This document shows, piece by piece, positions 45,352-59,330 of a stretch of 64,000 nucleotides of DNA (the stretch's first letter is position 1; the number at the start of each line of letters is the position of its first letter). The translations under genes and the position numbers were made by a program. The notes beneath the pieces are model-generated. The model was given only the letters and a program-made list of their open reading frames with translations. It had not been told where the DNA came from and ran no database searches. This DNA is from Noviluteimonas sp052115395 (lineage in GTDB: Bacteria > Pseudomonadota > Gammaproteobacteria > Xanthomonadales > Xanthomonadaceae), in assembly GCA_052115395.1 (NCBI GenBank), contig JBFRGO010000004.1. One strand, written 5' to 3'.

Positions 45352-46248
45352 ATGGCAGCCCGCCCGATCTGGAACGGCACCCTCTCGTTCGGCCTCCTCA
45401 ACATCCCGATCCAGCTGATGACGGGCGAAAAACGCACCGAGCTGCATTTCCGGATGATGGACGCGCGCAACAAGGCGCCGGTGAAGTACGAGCGCGTGAA
45501 TGCCGAGACGGGCGAAGAGGTGCCCTGGAAGGAGATCGTCAAGGCCTTCGAATACTCCAAGGGCAACTACGTGGTGCTCGAACCCGAAGACCTTGCGAAC
45601 GCCGCGAGCGAGAACCGCGAGGTGATCGACATCGAAGCCTTCGTGGACCGCGAACAGATCAGCCCGGCCTACATCGAGAAACCTTACGTGCTCGTCCCCG
45701 GCAAGAAGGCCGAGAAGGGCTACGTGCTGCTGCGCGAAGTGTTGAAGAAGACCGGCAAGGTCGGCATCGGCCGCGTGGTGATCCGCACGAAGGAATACCT
45801 CTCGATGGTGTTGCCGCAGGACGACGCGCTGATGTTGATGCTGCTGCGCTTCCCGGAAGAAGTCGTCTCGCTGGAGGAATACAACATCCCCGAAGGCAAC
45901 GCGACCAAGTGGCACGTCACGCCGAAGGAAATGGAAATGGCGACGACGCTGCTCGAATCCATGGCCAGCGACTTCAACCCGGACGACTACAAGGACGAAT
46001 TCAAGGAACGCCTGACCGCCGCCATCAAAAAGCGCCTGAAGCAGAAGGGTGCGACGACGACCGTCGAGGAAGAAACCGCGGCCCCGGAAGCGACGACCAA
46101 CGTGGTCGACTTCATGTCCCTGCTCAAGAAGAGCCTGGAGAAGAAGGGCGAGGCGCCCGCGAAGGCGACCGCGCGCAAGGCCTCGAAGAAGCCCGCGACC
46201 AAGAAGGCGCCCGCCAAGTCCACGAGCAAGAGCAAGAAGAGCGCCTGA
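45352..46248 (+). CDS. ku: Bacterial Ku protein, non-homologous end joining
   Basis: The product has 298 residues. The Ku core (1-255) opens MAARPIWNGTLSFGLLNIPI and includes RTKEYLSMVLPQDDALMLMLLR. The C-terminal tail from about 255 is a Lys/Ala-rich extension (KATARKASKKPATKKAPAK) that binds DNA in other Ku proteins. It homodimerises on double-strand ends and recruits LigD. The LigD-polymerase gene follows after 3 bp. Confidence 0.95.
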   Translation: MAARPIWNGTLSFGLLNIPIQLMTGEKRTELHFRMMDARNKAPVKYERVNAETGEEVPWKEIVKAFEYSKGNYVVLEPEDLANAASENREVIDIEAFVDREQISPAYIEKPYVLVPGKKAEKGYVLLREVLKKTGKVGIGRVVIRTKEYLSMVLPQDDALMLMLLRFPEEVVSLEEYNIPEGNATKWHVTPKEMEMATTLLESMASDFNPDDYKDEFKERLTAAIKKRLKQKGATTTVEEETAAPEATTNVVDFMSLLKKSLEKKGEAPAKATARKASKKPATKKAPAKSTSKSKKSA

Positions 46249-46251
46249 CGC

Positions 46252-47121
46252 GTGGCCGCACGCAAGCCGGCATTGCCGACGCTGTCCTCGCCCGACCGCG
46301 TCGTGTATCCCGACGTGGGCATCACCAAGCGGCAAGTGTTCGAGTATTACGCCGCCGTCGCCGAGCGTTTGCTGGAGGACTCGGGCGAACGCCTGATGTC
46401 CGTCGTGCGGTGCCCCGACGGCATCCAGGGTGAGCGCTTTTTCCAGAAGCACCTGGGTCCCGCGTTCGGCAAGGCGCTGCATCGCATCGAAATCGCCGAG
46501 AACGACGGCAAGCACGCCGAATATGCGTGGCTCGACGATCTGGCCGGCGTGTTGTCGCTCGCGCAGATGAATGTCATCGAGTTCCATCCCTGGGCGTCGA
46601 AGGTCAAGACGCTCGAGAAACCCGATCGCCTGATCTTCGACCTCGATCCGGATCCCGGCATCGGTTGGCCGAAGATCAAGGCCGCGGCGCGCGAGTTGCG
46701 CGACGAACTCCAGGCACTCGGGCTCATCTCGTTCCCGCGCCTGAGTGGCGGGAAGGGCGTGCATCTCGTCGTGCCGATCGCCAAGCGTTACACCTGGGAC
46801 CAATCGCGCGCGTTCTGCGACCGCTTCGCGCATGCGATGGAAGAACGCGCGCCGCAGCGCTATGTCGCGACGATGAGCAAGGCCAAGCGCGAAGGGCGTG
46901 TGTTCATCGATTGGTTGCGCAACGGCCGCGGCGCGACGGCGGTGTCGAGCTTTTCGCTCCGCGCACGCCCCGGCGCGCCGGTGGCGATGCCGGTGACGTG
47001 GGACGAGTTCGCGACGGTGCGCGCGCCGGATCGGTTCAAACTGAAAGATGCGATCAAGCGCGTCGATGCGCCGATCTGGGACCTGGCCAGCGCGAAGGAC
47101 CAGAAACTGCCGAAGCTCTGA
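46252..47121 (+). CDS. Stand-alone LigD-type polymerase (PrimPol) domain
   Basis: The product has 289 residues and covers only the archaeo-eukaryotic primase-type polymerase domain of LigD. The catalytic Asp pair is in FDLDPDPGIGW, the nucleotide motif in RLSGGKGVHLV, and a third acidic residue in VFIDWLRNGRG. No ATP-dependent ligase or 3'-phosphoesterase domain is fused or adjacent in the window. GTG 46252 starts 3 bp after ku, so they are co-translated. It should add nucleotides at broken ends before sealing. The ligase must be encoded elsewhere. Confidence 0.9.
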   Translation: MAARKPALPTLSSPDRVVYPDVGITKRQVFEYYAAVAERLLEDSGERLMSVVRCPDGIQGERFFQKHLGPAFGKALHRIEIAENDGKHAEYAWLDDLAGVLSLAQMNVIEFHPWASKVKTLEKPDRLIFDLDPDPGIGWPKIKAAARELRDELQALGLISFPRLSGGKGVHLVVPIAKRYTWDQSRAFCDRFAHAMEERAPQRYVATMSKAKREGRVFIDWLRNGRGATAVSSFSLRARPGAPVAMPVTWDEFATVRAPDRFKLKDAIKRVDAPIWDLASAKDQKLPKL

Positions 47122-47127
47122 AGCGCG

Positions 47128-47790
47128 TTACGCCGCCACCGGTAGAACGCAACGGATGCGTTGTGTCGCGCCCTCGCCCGGCCCTTCGATCGAAAGCGTG
47201 CCCGCATGGGCATCGATGATCGCCTTCGCGATCAGCAAGCGCAGGCCGAGGCCTTCGTCGGGCGGCGGAATCTGCGGCGCTTCCAACAACTTCGCGCGCA
47301 CCGCTTCGTCCACCGCGGGGCCGTTGTCGGCGAAGACGATCTCCACGGTCTCGCCGTTCGTCGTCACGTCGACGCGGGCGCCCTGCGCATCGCGCGCGAG
47401 GGTCTGTTCCAGCAAGGTGCGGAACATCTGGGCCAGGCGAGAGGAATCGGCGAGCACGACCGCGTCCGCCGAACCGTTCCGATAAACCGGATCGACGCTG
47501 CCGTGCAGCGAGCCGACCGCCATGTCGAGAATGCCACCGAGCTCCACGCGCTCATGCAGGTCCACCAACCGGTGTTGCTGCGCGCGCGACCAATCGTCCA
47601 ACTCGTCGATCATCCGCGCCATGCGCTGCGACTGCCGCACGACGATGTCCGACAGTTCCTTCGCCGTCGCGCCGCCCGGATCGGTGCGCAACAGGTACGC
47701 GGCCGTCTGCAGCGACGACAACGGGCTGCGCAGATCGTGCGCGAGCCGGTTGAACCACGGGTTGCCGCCGCGAGCGTCGTCGTGCGCCAT
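47128..47790 (-). CDS. Short soluble sensor histidine kinase
   Basis: The product has 220 residues, HisKA plus HATPase only, with no sensor or membrane part. The H-box is NRLAHDLRSPLSSLQTAAYL and the ATP lid region includes DEGLGLRLLIAKAIIDAHAG. ATG 47790 overlaps the stop of the upstream hybrid kinase gene by one base (TGATG). It is the last gene of a four-gene signalling operon and faces the ligD-type gene, with 6 bp between stops. Confidence 0.85.
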   Translation of the reverse strand: MAHDDARGGNPWFNRLAHDLRSPLSSLQTAAYLLRTDPGGATAKELSDIVVRQSQRMARMIDELDDWSRAQQHRLVDLHERVELGGILDMAVGSLHGSVDPVYRNGSADAVVLADSSRLAQMFRTLLEQTLARDAQGARVDVTTNGETVEIVFADNGPAVDEAVRAKLLEAPQIPPPDEGLGLRLLIAKAIIDAHAGTLSIEGPGEGATQRIRCVLPVAA

Positions 47791-49501
47791 CACACCGTCC
47801 GGGTTTCGACTTCGTCGCAGATGCTGCGCACGATATCCAGGTCCGGCGGCTTGACCAGGTGATGGTCGAATCCGGCTTCGGCCGTGCGACGGCGATCGTC
47901 GGGCTGGCCCCAACCGGTGACCGCCACCAGAACGCGACGGCTTCCGCCCGGCTGCGCACGCAACTGGCGCGCCAGTTCGTAACCGCTGAGGCTCGGCATG
48001 CCGATGTCGAGGAAGACCAGGTCGGGATCGAAGCGTTCGACTTCCGCGACCGCCTGGTGCGGATCGTAGAGCCGCGTCACTTCGTGCCCGAGGATCTCCA
48101 GCATCATCGCCAGCGTGTCGGCGGCGTCGCGGTTGTCGTCGAGCACGAGGATGCGGCGCGAGCGCGCACGCAAGGTGCGCGTGGGAGCGGCAGGCACCGC
48201 GGGCACCGGCGCGTGCGTCGGTTCAGTCGCGACCTCGCGCAAGGGCAGGGTGACGATGAACACGCTGCCGTGGCCGAGGCCCGGGCTTTCGCAGCGGATC
48301 GCGCCACCGTGCATCTCGACCAGTTGCTTGACCAGCGTCAGGCCGATGCCCAGGCCGCCGCGGGCACGTTCGACCGACGTGTCGACCTGCGCGAACAGTT
48401 CGAACACTTCCTCGATCTGCTGTCGCGTCAGGCCGATGCCGCGATCGTGCACGCTGACGGTGACGAACGGGCCCTCGCGCTGCGCGACGACTTCGATCGT
48501 GCGACCGGCATCGGAATACTTCGCCGCGTTGCTGAGCAGATTCGAGAACACCTGCGACAGCCGTTCGCCGTCGGCGAGCATCGGCAGCGGCATTTCCGGC
48601 AAGGCCAGTTGCAACGGATGCGCGCCCGCCTCGAGCACGGGCGAGGCGGTTTCGATCGCCGCCTGCAGGATCTGCTGCAGTGTCGTGGGTTCGGGCTTGA
48701 GCACCAGCTTGCCGCGGCTGATGCGCGCCACGTCCAGCAGATCGTCGATCAGACGCACCAGCAAACCGAGCTGGCGTTCCATCATCGCCTGGAAGGGATC
48801 GTCGCTGCCGGTGAGCTTGCGGATGCTGACGGCGTTGCGCAGCGGAGCGAGCGGATTGCGCAACTCGTGCGCGAGTGTTGCCAGGAATTCGTCCTTGCGC
48901 CGATCCAGTTCGCGCAACTGCGCCTCGGCGCGCGTGCGTTCGCCGATTTCCGACTGCAGGTCGACGTTGCGTTGCGCGAGCTCGACGTTCGCAAGGCGCA
49001 GCGATTCGTTGAGCATTTCCAGCTCGCGCGCCTTTTCGGTGCGCAGGGCTTCGTTCGCCGCGGCGAGGCGTTCGTTGGCGAGTTGCAACTCGCGGCGCTT
49101 GCGGAACAACTCCGCCAGCACGACCACCTTGGAACGCAGGATCTCCGGGATCACCGGCACCATCACGTAGTCCACGGCGCCGAGCTTGTAACCGCGCATG
49201 CGGTCCAGGTCGGAGACGTTGACGGCGGTGACGAAGATGATCGGCGTGCGTTCGAAACGCGGATGCTGGTGGATCAGGCTCGCGGTTTCGAAGCCATCCA
49301 TGCCGGGCATGTTGACGTCGAGCAGGATCACCGCGAACTCGTCCTGCATCAGCTTCTGCAACGCCTCCGGCCCGCTGCTCGCGTCCACGAGCCGCTCGCC
49401 GAGCGGTTCGAGGATCGCGCGGTACGTCAGCAAGCGTCCCGGCTGGTCGTCGACCAGCAGGATGTTGACCGGCACGTGGCCCGGCCCGGAGGGGAGGTTG
49501 C

Positions 49502-49517
<16 letters not shown>
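47790..49517 (-). CDS. Hybrid histidine kinase, REC-coil-HisKA-HATPase-REC
   Basis: The product has 575 residues: an N-terminal receiver (about 18-135, VILLDVNMPGMDG), a coiled-coil linker (LANERLAAANEALRTEKARE), HisKA (FLATLAHELRNPLAPLRNAV), HATPase (GGLGIGLTLVKQLVEMHG) and a C-terminal receiver (about 455-570, LVFLDIGMPSLSGYELARQL). No membrane helices are present. The chosen ATG at 49517 lies inside the end of the giant kinase gene (16-bp overlap). The REC-first layout suggests it receives phosphate from another kinase, probably its giant neighbour. Confidence 0.9.
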
Positions 49518-54994
<5,477 letters not shown>

Positions 54995-55062
54995 TGAACC
55001 TCCGGTACCCGTCCCCACGGGCAAACAGACGCGGACGCTATCGACACGCAGGTAGGGGCCAT

Positions 55063-55079
55063 GTGAAGACCATCTTCAC
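55063..55079. repeat. Small inverted repeat between the signalling genes
   Basis: GTGAAGA-CCA-TCTTCAC spans the stop codon of the HisKA-like gene and lies about 70 bp before the giant kinase gene. It may be a processing or partial termination hairpin, or an operator. There is no T-run. Confidence 0.4.
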
Positions 55080-55621
55080 TGTAGGGGCGGGACCGCCCAG
55101 CGAAAGGTCCATCCGCCGTCGGCCCGTTCGGCGGTCACCCGCAACTCCGGCACCTTCGACCCGGCCAATGCCGTCGCGATCGGGCCGGGCGCGACGAGCC
55201 CATGGGCATGGCAGGCGAGTTCGCCGCTGGCGCCTTCGCCCGCGCGCAGGCGGAACGCATTGGCGCCCAGGGCCTGGCTCTCGACCGCGACCACGCACAG
55301 GGCCTGGCGCAGCAAGCCCGGCACGGGCGCCGATTCGTCGCCGTCGCAGGCCACGTCGATCTCGCCGTGCAGGCGCTCGCGCAGGATCAGCGCGGCCGTC
55401 GACAGGGTTTCGTCGGCGGGCAGGTGCGCCAGCACGCCGTTACCGCGTTCGACTGCCGCTTCGATGCGCGTCAGGCAGGCGAGGGTGCGCGTGGGTTCGT
55501 CGACGAGTTGGCGCGCGGCGTAGGCATTCATCTGGACGGCATTCAGGACGTTGCGCAAGTCGTGTACCCCATCGCGCAAGGAATGCGGCGCGGCGTCATG
55601 GTCATCGGGGGGTTGCGTCAC
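55076..55621 (-). CDS. HisKA-like orphan protein without an ATPase domain
   Basis: The product has 181 residues. The N-terminal helix pair (LRDGVHDLRNVLNAVQMNAY, then LTRIEAAVERGNGVLAHL) resembles a dimerisation/phosphotransfer (DHp) domain with a candidate His in VHDLRN. The C-terminal half looks like a degenerate ATPase fold but lacks N, G1 and G2 boxes. GTG 55621 has GAGGAAGG just upstream; a TTG further up (55672) is less likely. It is the first gene of the four-gene signalling operon. The function is unknown; a histidine phosphotransferase or kinase partner is my inference. Confidence 0.6.
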   Translation of the reverse strand: MTQPPDDHDAAPHSLRDGVHDLRNVLNAVQMNAYAARQLVDEPTRTLACLTRIEAAVERGNGVLAHLPADETLSTAALILRERLHGEIDVACDGDESAPVPGLLRQALCVVAVESQALGANAFRLRAGEGASGELACHAHGLVAPGPIATALAGSKVPELRVTAERADGGWTFRWAVPPLQ

Positions 55622-55774
55622 GGCCTTCCTCGTGTGGAGAGCGCGTCTCGCGAAGCTGTGCACTTTCGCCAACCGCGTGTGGAACCGGCGTGAGGCGTGG
55701 CCTCATCGGCGCATAACCGCGTCGCTCGTATTTTCGGTGCGCGGAGTCCAGGACAACGCCAGCAGGAGATTTGC

Positions 55775-56701
55775 ATGAACCATCGTGATCGAGATCGTGA
55801 ACAGCTTCACCTGGGCCGCCACGGCGGCCGCGACATGGAGCGCCAACGCAACGAGGAAGGGCGCTCGCAACAGGACGACCAGCGTTACGCGCGCGGTTTG
55901 CGCGACACCTACACCCCCGAGCCGCAGTGGCTGCGCCAGGACCGTGAACAACGCGACGACCAGCAGTTCGAATCCGGCATCGGCGGCAGCCAGTACGGCG
56001 GCAGCGAATACGGATACGCCGGCACTTCGCGCGGCAGTTACGCCGGCAGCGGGCGCGAGTGGGGCGAGAACACCCAGGGTTACGGCAGGCAGGGGTACGG
56101 CACGCAGGGTTACGGCATGCAGGGCTTCGGACGCCAGGCCGCCGGCACAAACCGCGATTTCGGCGGACGCGATTACGGGCAGCGCGATCAATCGCGCATC
56201 CGCGAGGAACGCAACGACCAGCAACGCGCTTCGAGTTACGAGACCGCCGGTTGGGACGACGATCTGGACACCGGCCAGCGCAATTACGAGCCCTTCCACG
56301 TCGGCACCGGCATGGGCCTGGGCGCATCTAGTGGGACCGAGTTCGGGCGCGAGCGCGAGTTCGGCTCGAGCTATCGCTCGCAATCCTTCCGCGGCATGGG
56401 TCCGGCCAACTACAAGCGTTCCGACGAACGCATCCGCGACGACATCTACGAACGCCTGACCGACAGCCATGTCATCGACGCGCGCGGGATCATGGTCGAC
56501 GTCAACGAAGGCAACGTCACGCTGACCGGCACGGTCAACGAACGCCGCATGCGTTACGCGGCCGAAGACCTCGTCGAGCGCATCGGCGGCGTGTCGAACA
56601 TCAACAACCAGTTGCGCGTGCAATCGCAGGATGCGATGCGTGCGCAGGGTCAGCCGTCGCAGTCAACCGGCAAGACGCTGGACGAAAACAAGCGTCATTG
56701 A
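55775..56701 (+). CDS. BON-domain protein with long low-complexity N-terminus
   Basis: The product has 308 residues. Residues 1-205 are hydrophilic and rich in Gly, Arg, Gln, Tyr and Asp, with short repeats (GYGRQGYGTQGYGMQGFGRQ). A BON domain follows at about 210-280 (DDIYERLTDSHVIDARGIMV, VTLTGTVNERRMRYAAEDLV). BON domains bind phospholipid or polysaccharide, and the Gly-Tyr-Gln region is intrinsically disordered. No signal peptide is seen, so a cytoplasmic location is likely. AGGAGA precedes ATG 55775. It is part of a stress-type gene group. Confidence 0.8.
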   Translation: MNHRDRDREQLHLGRHGGRDMERQRNEEGRSQQDDQRYARGLRDTYTPEPQWLRQDREQRDDQQFESGIGGSQYGGSEYGYAGTSRGSYAGSGREWGENTQGYGRQGYGTQGYGMQGFGRQAAGTNRDFGGRDYGQRDQSRIREERNDQQRASSYETAGWDDDLDTGQRNYEPFHVGTGMGLGASSGTEFGREREFGSSYRSQSFRGMGPANYKRSDERIRDDIYERLTDSHVIDARGIMVDVNEGNVTLTGTVNERRMRYAAEDLVERIGGVSNINNQLRVQSQDAMRAQGQPSQSTGKTLDENKRH

Positions 56702-56723
56702 GGGTGAATGGTGGGGAGGGCGA

Positions 56724-58109
56724 CTAGCCCTCCTCATCCTCCGTCGCCGTACCCGAACGCTCGCGCGCCAGCCGATTGCGGATCGTTCGCGCGGTGATGC
56801 CCAGGGCCGCGGCCGCGCGCCTGCGGTTGTTCCCGTAATGCTGCAGCGTCTTGCGCAGGATCCGCCGTTCCATCTCCTCGAAGGAGGTGCCGATGGTGAA
56901 GGTGATCGTGTGCGAGGACTCTTCGGCCGGTTTCGGGAAGGATTGCGGGGACATGCGCACCACGCCGTCCTCGGCGAGGATGTAGCTGCGCTGCACTGCG
57001 TTGCGCAATTCGCGCACGTTGCCCGGCCACGCCGCGTGCGCGATGGCGTCGATCGTGTCGGGCGAGAACGCGTGGCGCGTTCCGCCGCGTGCGTTGAGTT
57101 CGGCGAGGAAGGCATTGGCCAGTCGCACCGAATCGCCTTCGCGTTCGCGCAAGGGCGGCACCGCGATGTCGAAACCGCTCAGCCGGTAGTACAGGTCTTC
57201 GCGCAAGCGGCCGCTGGCGACGGCTTCGCGCGGATTGCGATTGGTCGCCGAAACGATGCGCACCTCCACCGGCAGGTCGGTATGTCCACCCACGCGGCGG
57301 TAACAGCCGAAGTCCAGTACGCGCAACAAGTGCGTCTGCAGCACCGGCGCCATCTCGGTGATCTCGTCGAGGAAGAGCGTGCCGTGCGCGGCTTGTTCCA
57401 GGAATCCCAGGTGCCGCGCGAACGCACCGGTGAAGCTGCCCTTCTCGTGGCCGAACAACTGGCTCGCAAGCAGTTCGCCGGCGACCGCGCCGCAATTGAC
57501 CGCGACGAAGGGGCCGCTGCAGCCGCTCGCTTCGTGGATCGCCCGCGCGATCAGTTCCTTGCCGACGCCGCTTTCGCCATGCACGAGCACGGCCGCATCG
57601 GTAGGCGCGACCTTTTCGATCATCCGGCACACCGACTGAAAACCGCGCGATGCACCAACCATGCCGTGGTTCGGTGCGGGTGCGATCGGCGGCGCGATGC
57701 GGCGATCGGTCGCGGCCGCTTGCAACAGTTCGCGCAACCGTTCGGGACAGATGGGCTTGACCAGATAGTCGACGACCGAGCTGCGCAGCGAATGCAGCAC
57801 CGACTCGACCGAAGGCCGGCCGGTGACGATCACCGCGCGCGTCCGTCGCGCGTCGATATCGTCGAGCAACTGCAGTCCGTTGCCGTCGGGCAGATCGAGA
57901 TCGACGAGGGCGAGATCGTAGTCGCGCTGGCGCATGCGCTGCAGCGCCTGGTTCAGTTCGCTCGCGATGGTGATTTCGTATCCTTCCAGTCGCGCGACCT
58001 CCGCCGTGGCGTGCACGAAGCCGACATCGTCGTCGACGATGAGCAACGTCGGCGCGCGGATCGCGGTGGGTTCGCTCGCCGTCCTGTCGGACGACCGGGA
58101 GGGTTCCAT
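56724..58109 (-). CDS. NtrC-family sigma-54-dependent response regulator (no adjacent dedicated kinase)
   Basis: The product has 461 residues: receiver with Asp70 (LVDLDLPDGNG) and Lys in YLVKPI; AAA+ domain with Walker A GESGVGKE (178-185), sigma-54 loop GSFTGA (224-229; Ser replaces the first Ala of GAFTGA) and Walker B GTLFLDEITE; and a C-terminal Fis-type HTH (AAAALGITARTIRNRLARE). The start at ATG 58109 excludes a basic upstream extension. It is divergent from the DUF4142 gene, which has a sigma-54-like promoter, and likely activates it. Confidence 0.9.
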   Translation of the reverse strand: MEPSRSSDRTASEPTAIRAPTLLIVDDDVGFVHATAEVARLEGYEITIASELNQALQRMRQRDYDLALVDLDLPDGNGLQLLDDIDARRTRAVIVTGRPSVESVLHSLRSSVVDYLVKPICPERLRELLQAAATDRRIAPPIAPAPNHGMVGASRGFQSVCRMIEKVAPTDAAVLVHGESGVGKELIARAIHEASGCSGPFVAVNCGAVAGELLASQLFGHEKGSFTGAFARHLGFLEQAAHGTLFLDEITEMAPVLQTHLLRVLDFGCYRRVGGHTDLPVEVRIVSATNRNPREAVASGRLREDLYYRLSGFDIAVPPLREREGDSVRLANAFLAELNARGGTRHAFSPDTIDAIAHAAWPGNVRELRNAVQRSYILAEDGVVRMSPQSFPKPAEESSHTITFTIGTSFEEMERRILRKTLQHYGNNRRRAAAALGITARTIRNRLARERSGTATEDEEG

Positions 58110-58140
58110 GTCGGGCTCGGGGCGGGGGACGCGTTGCGGT

Positions 58141-58154
58141 TTACTCCGCAGTAA
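58141..58154. promoter_or_regulatory. Palindrome TTACT-CCGC-AGTAA, candidate activator site
   Basis: A perfect 5-bp inverted repeat around 4 bases lies 84 bp upstream of the -24 element of the DUF4142 promoter and 32 bp before the start of the divergent regulator gene. Its position suits an NtrC-type enhancer. One site only. Confidence 0.4.
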
Positions 58155-58192
58155 GCGATCCCGAGGTGAAGGCCGAGCTACTTTTTCCGCAA

Positions 58193-58209
58193 CCGGAAAT
58201 GTTTTCCGG
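58193..58209. promoter_or_regulatory. Inverted repeat CCGGAAA-TGT-TTTCCGG
   Basis: A perfect 7-bp inverted repeat lies 15 bp upstream of the -24 element of the DUF4142 promoter. It may be an operator for a second regulator. The AT-rich centre does not match IHF consensus clearly. Confidence 0.45.
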
Positions 58210-58223
58210 CGCATTCAGGCTGC

Positions 58224-58238
58224 AGGCACGGCGATTGC
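58224..58238 (+). promoter_or_regulatory. Sigma-54 (-24/-12) promoter of the DUF4142 gene
   Basis: The site reads AGGCACGGCGATTGC: GGCACG, 4 bases, TTGC, with GG and GC exactly 10 apart. It is a near-perfect sigma-54 core. Transcription should start near 58250, 25 bp before the ATG, and the ribosome site AGGAG follows. Confidence 0.7.
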
Positions 58239-58274
58239 GTCGTGAAGACATCCCCCGAATCAGCAGGAGTCACC

Positions 58275-58889
58275 ATGATGCGTCTTCACATCCCTCACAA
58301 ATCGCTGTGGTTGTTGGCGGTCGTGCTCTTCGCGACGAACGGCTGTGATCGGCACAAACAAGGCCAGGACGCGAGCCCTTCGCCCGGAACGCGCAGCACG
58401 CCGTCCGCATCCACGATCGCCTCGGCATCGACGATCGCACCCGCCGCGCCGGGGGCCGCGACATCGCCGAGTGCGCAACTCAACCCGGGCGACCTGTCGT
58501 TCCTCTCTGCCGCGGCGCGCGCCAACGAAGAAGAAATCGCGACCACCGAACTCGGCATGTCGCAGGGCAATGCGAAAAACAAGGACCTTTCGCGCATGTT
58601 GAACGGCGACCACGTCGCCTTGCGCGATGAGATCACGTCACTCGCACCGACGCTCGGGACGCCGCCCACGGTTCAGGCCCCGAACGCGCTGTCCGACCTG
58701 CAAGGCGAAGCATTCGATGGCCAGCTGATCGCGACCTTCCGCGATCAGCACGAAAAGGCGATCGGGTTGTTCACGCAAGCGAGCACCGACCGGACGCTCA
58801 GCGAGTCGGTGCGCCAGCTGGCGAGCGACGCGTTGCCGAAGCTGAAGAGCCATCTGGCCGCCGTGCAAGCAGCCACCGCAGCGGAATGA
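58275..58889 (+). CDS. DUF4142 family exported protein, probable lipoprotein
   Basis: The product has 204 residues. A hydrophobic signal (LWLLAVVLFATNGC) ends in a Cys that could be lipidated, although Asn at -2 is atypical for a lipobox. An Ala/Ser/Pro/Thr-rich linker (about 30-75) is followed by the DUF4142 ferritin-like four-helix domain (DLSFLSAAARANEEEIATTE, DQHEKAIGLFTQAST). The role is unknown; members are often induced by stress. AGGAG lies 5 bases before ATG 58275. It is the clearest sigma-54 target in the window. Confidence 0.82.
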   Translation: MMRLHIPHKSLWLLAVVLFATNGCDRHKQGQDASPSPGTRSTPSASTIASASTIAPAAPGAATSPSAQLNPGDLSFLSAAARANEEEIATTELGMSQGNAKNKDLSRMLNGDHVALRDEITSLAPTLGTPPTVQAPNALSDLQGEAFDGQLIATFRDQHEKAIGLFTQASTDRTLSESVRQLASDALPKLKSHLAAVQAATAAE

Positions 58890-58930
58890 AATTCCCGCAC
58901 GCACCTCGCCTTCCGGACCGCGCGCATGAA

Positions 58931-58945
58931 TGGCCCGGTTCGTGC
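58931..58945 (+). promoter_or_regulatory. Candidate sigma-54 (-24/-12) promoter of the KGG-repeat gene
   Basis: The site reads TGGCCCGGTTCGTGC: GG-N10-GC spacing is exact, with one mismatch in each consensus half (TGGCCCG, GTGC). The predicted start is near 58957, 37 bp before the ATG. The GTGC half matches that of the exporter promoter at 29199. Confidence 0.5.
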
Positions 58946-58993
58946 GTCACTGAAGAGCCGCTCCATCCCCCGGGCGCGTGAAGGAGAACGTCA

Positions 58994-59290
58994 ATGGCTA
59001 CACGAGGAACAGGAACCAGCAATCGTGGGTTCGCATCGATGGATCCCGAGAAGCAACGCACCATCGCCGCGCAAGGCGGGCGTGCCGCCCACGCGCAAGG
59101 CGTGGCCCACGAGTTCGATTCGGAAGAAGCGCGTGCCGCCGGACGCAAGGGCGGACAGGCGCGCAGCAGCAGGAGCGCCGCATCGCGCGCCGCCAGCCTG
59201 GCGAACGCCGATCGCGACATCCAGCAACCGCCGGCGGCGAGCCCGATGCACGCGATGTCGGATGAACTGCCGAAGGGTGGTCATCTGTGA
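58994..59290 (+). CDS. KGG-motif stress protein (GsiB/hydrophilin-like)
   Basis: The product has 98 residues, strongly hydrophilic. It holds KGG-type motifs (FASMDPEKQRTIAAQGGRAA, EEARAAGRKGGQA) known from general stress proteins such as GsiB. It is disordered and likely protects the cell during drying or osmotic stress. AAGGAGA lies upstream. A strong hairpin follows at 59297. Confidence 0.82.
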   Translation: MATRGTGTSNRGFASMDPEKQRTIAAQGGRAAHAQGVAHEFDSEEARAAGRKGGQARSSRSAASRAASLANADRDIQQPPAASPMHAMSDELPKGGHL

Positions 59291-59296
59291 TGGGGC

Positions 59297-59330
59297 GGGC
59301 GGCGACCCTCGCGTCGCCGCCCCCGTTTCT
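59297..59330 (+). terminator. Terminator after the KGG gene
   Basis: A perfect 10-bp stem GGGCGGCGAC (59297-59306) with 59313-59322 closes a 6-base loop, followed by CCGTTTCT. It separates the KGG gene from the convergent corA-type gene. Confidence 0.65.

Noticed and set aside
55707..55723. A TGGC-N-GCGC site upstream of the BON gene as a sigma-54 promoter
   Set aside because: The GG-N10-GC spacing holds, but both halves have two or more mismatches (TGGCCTC, GCGC). It is too weak to call.
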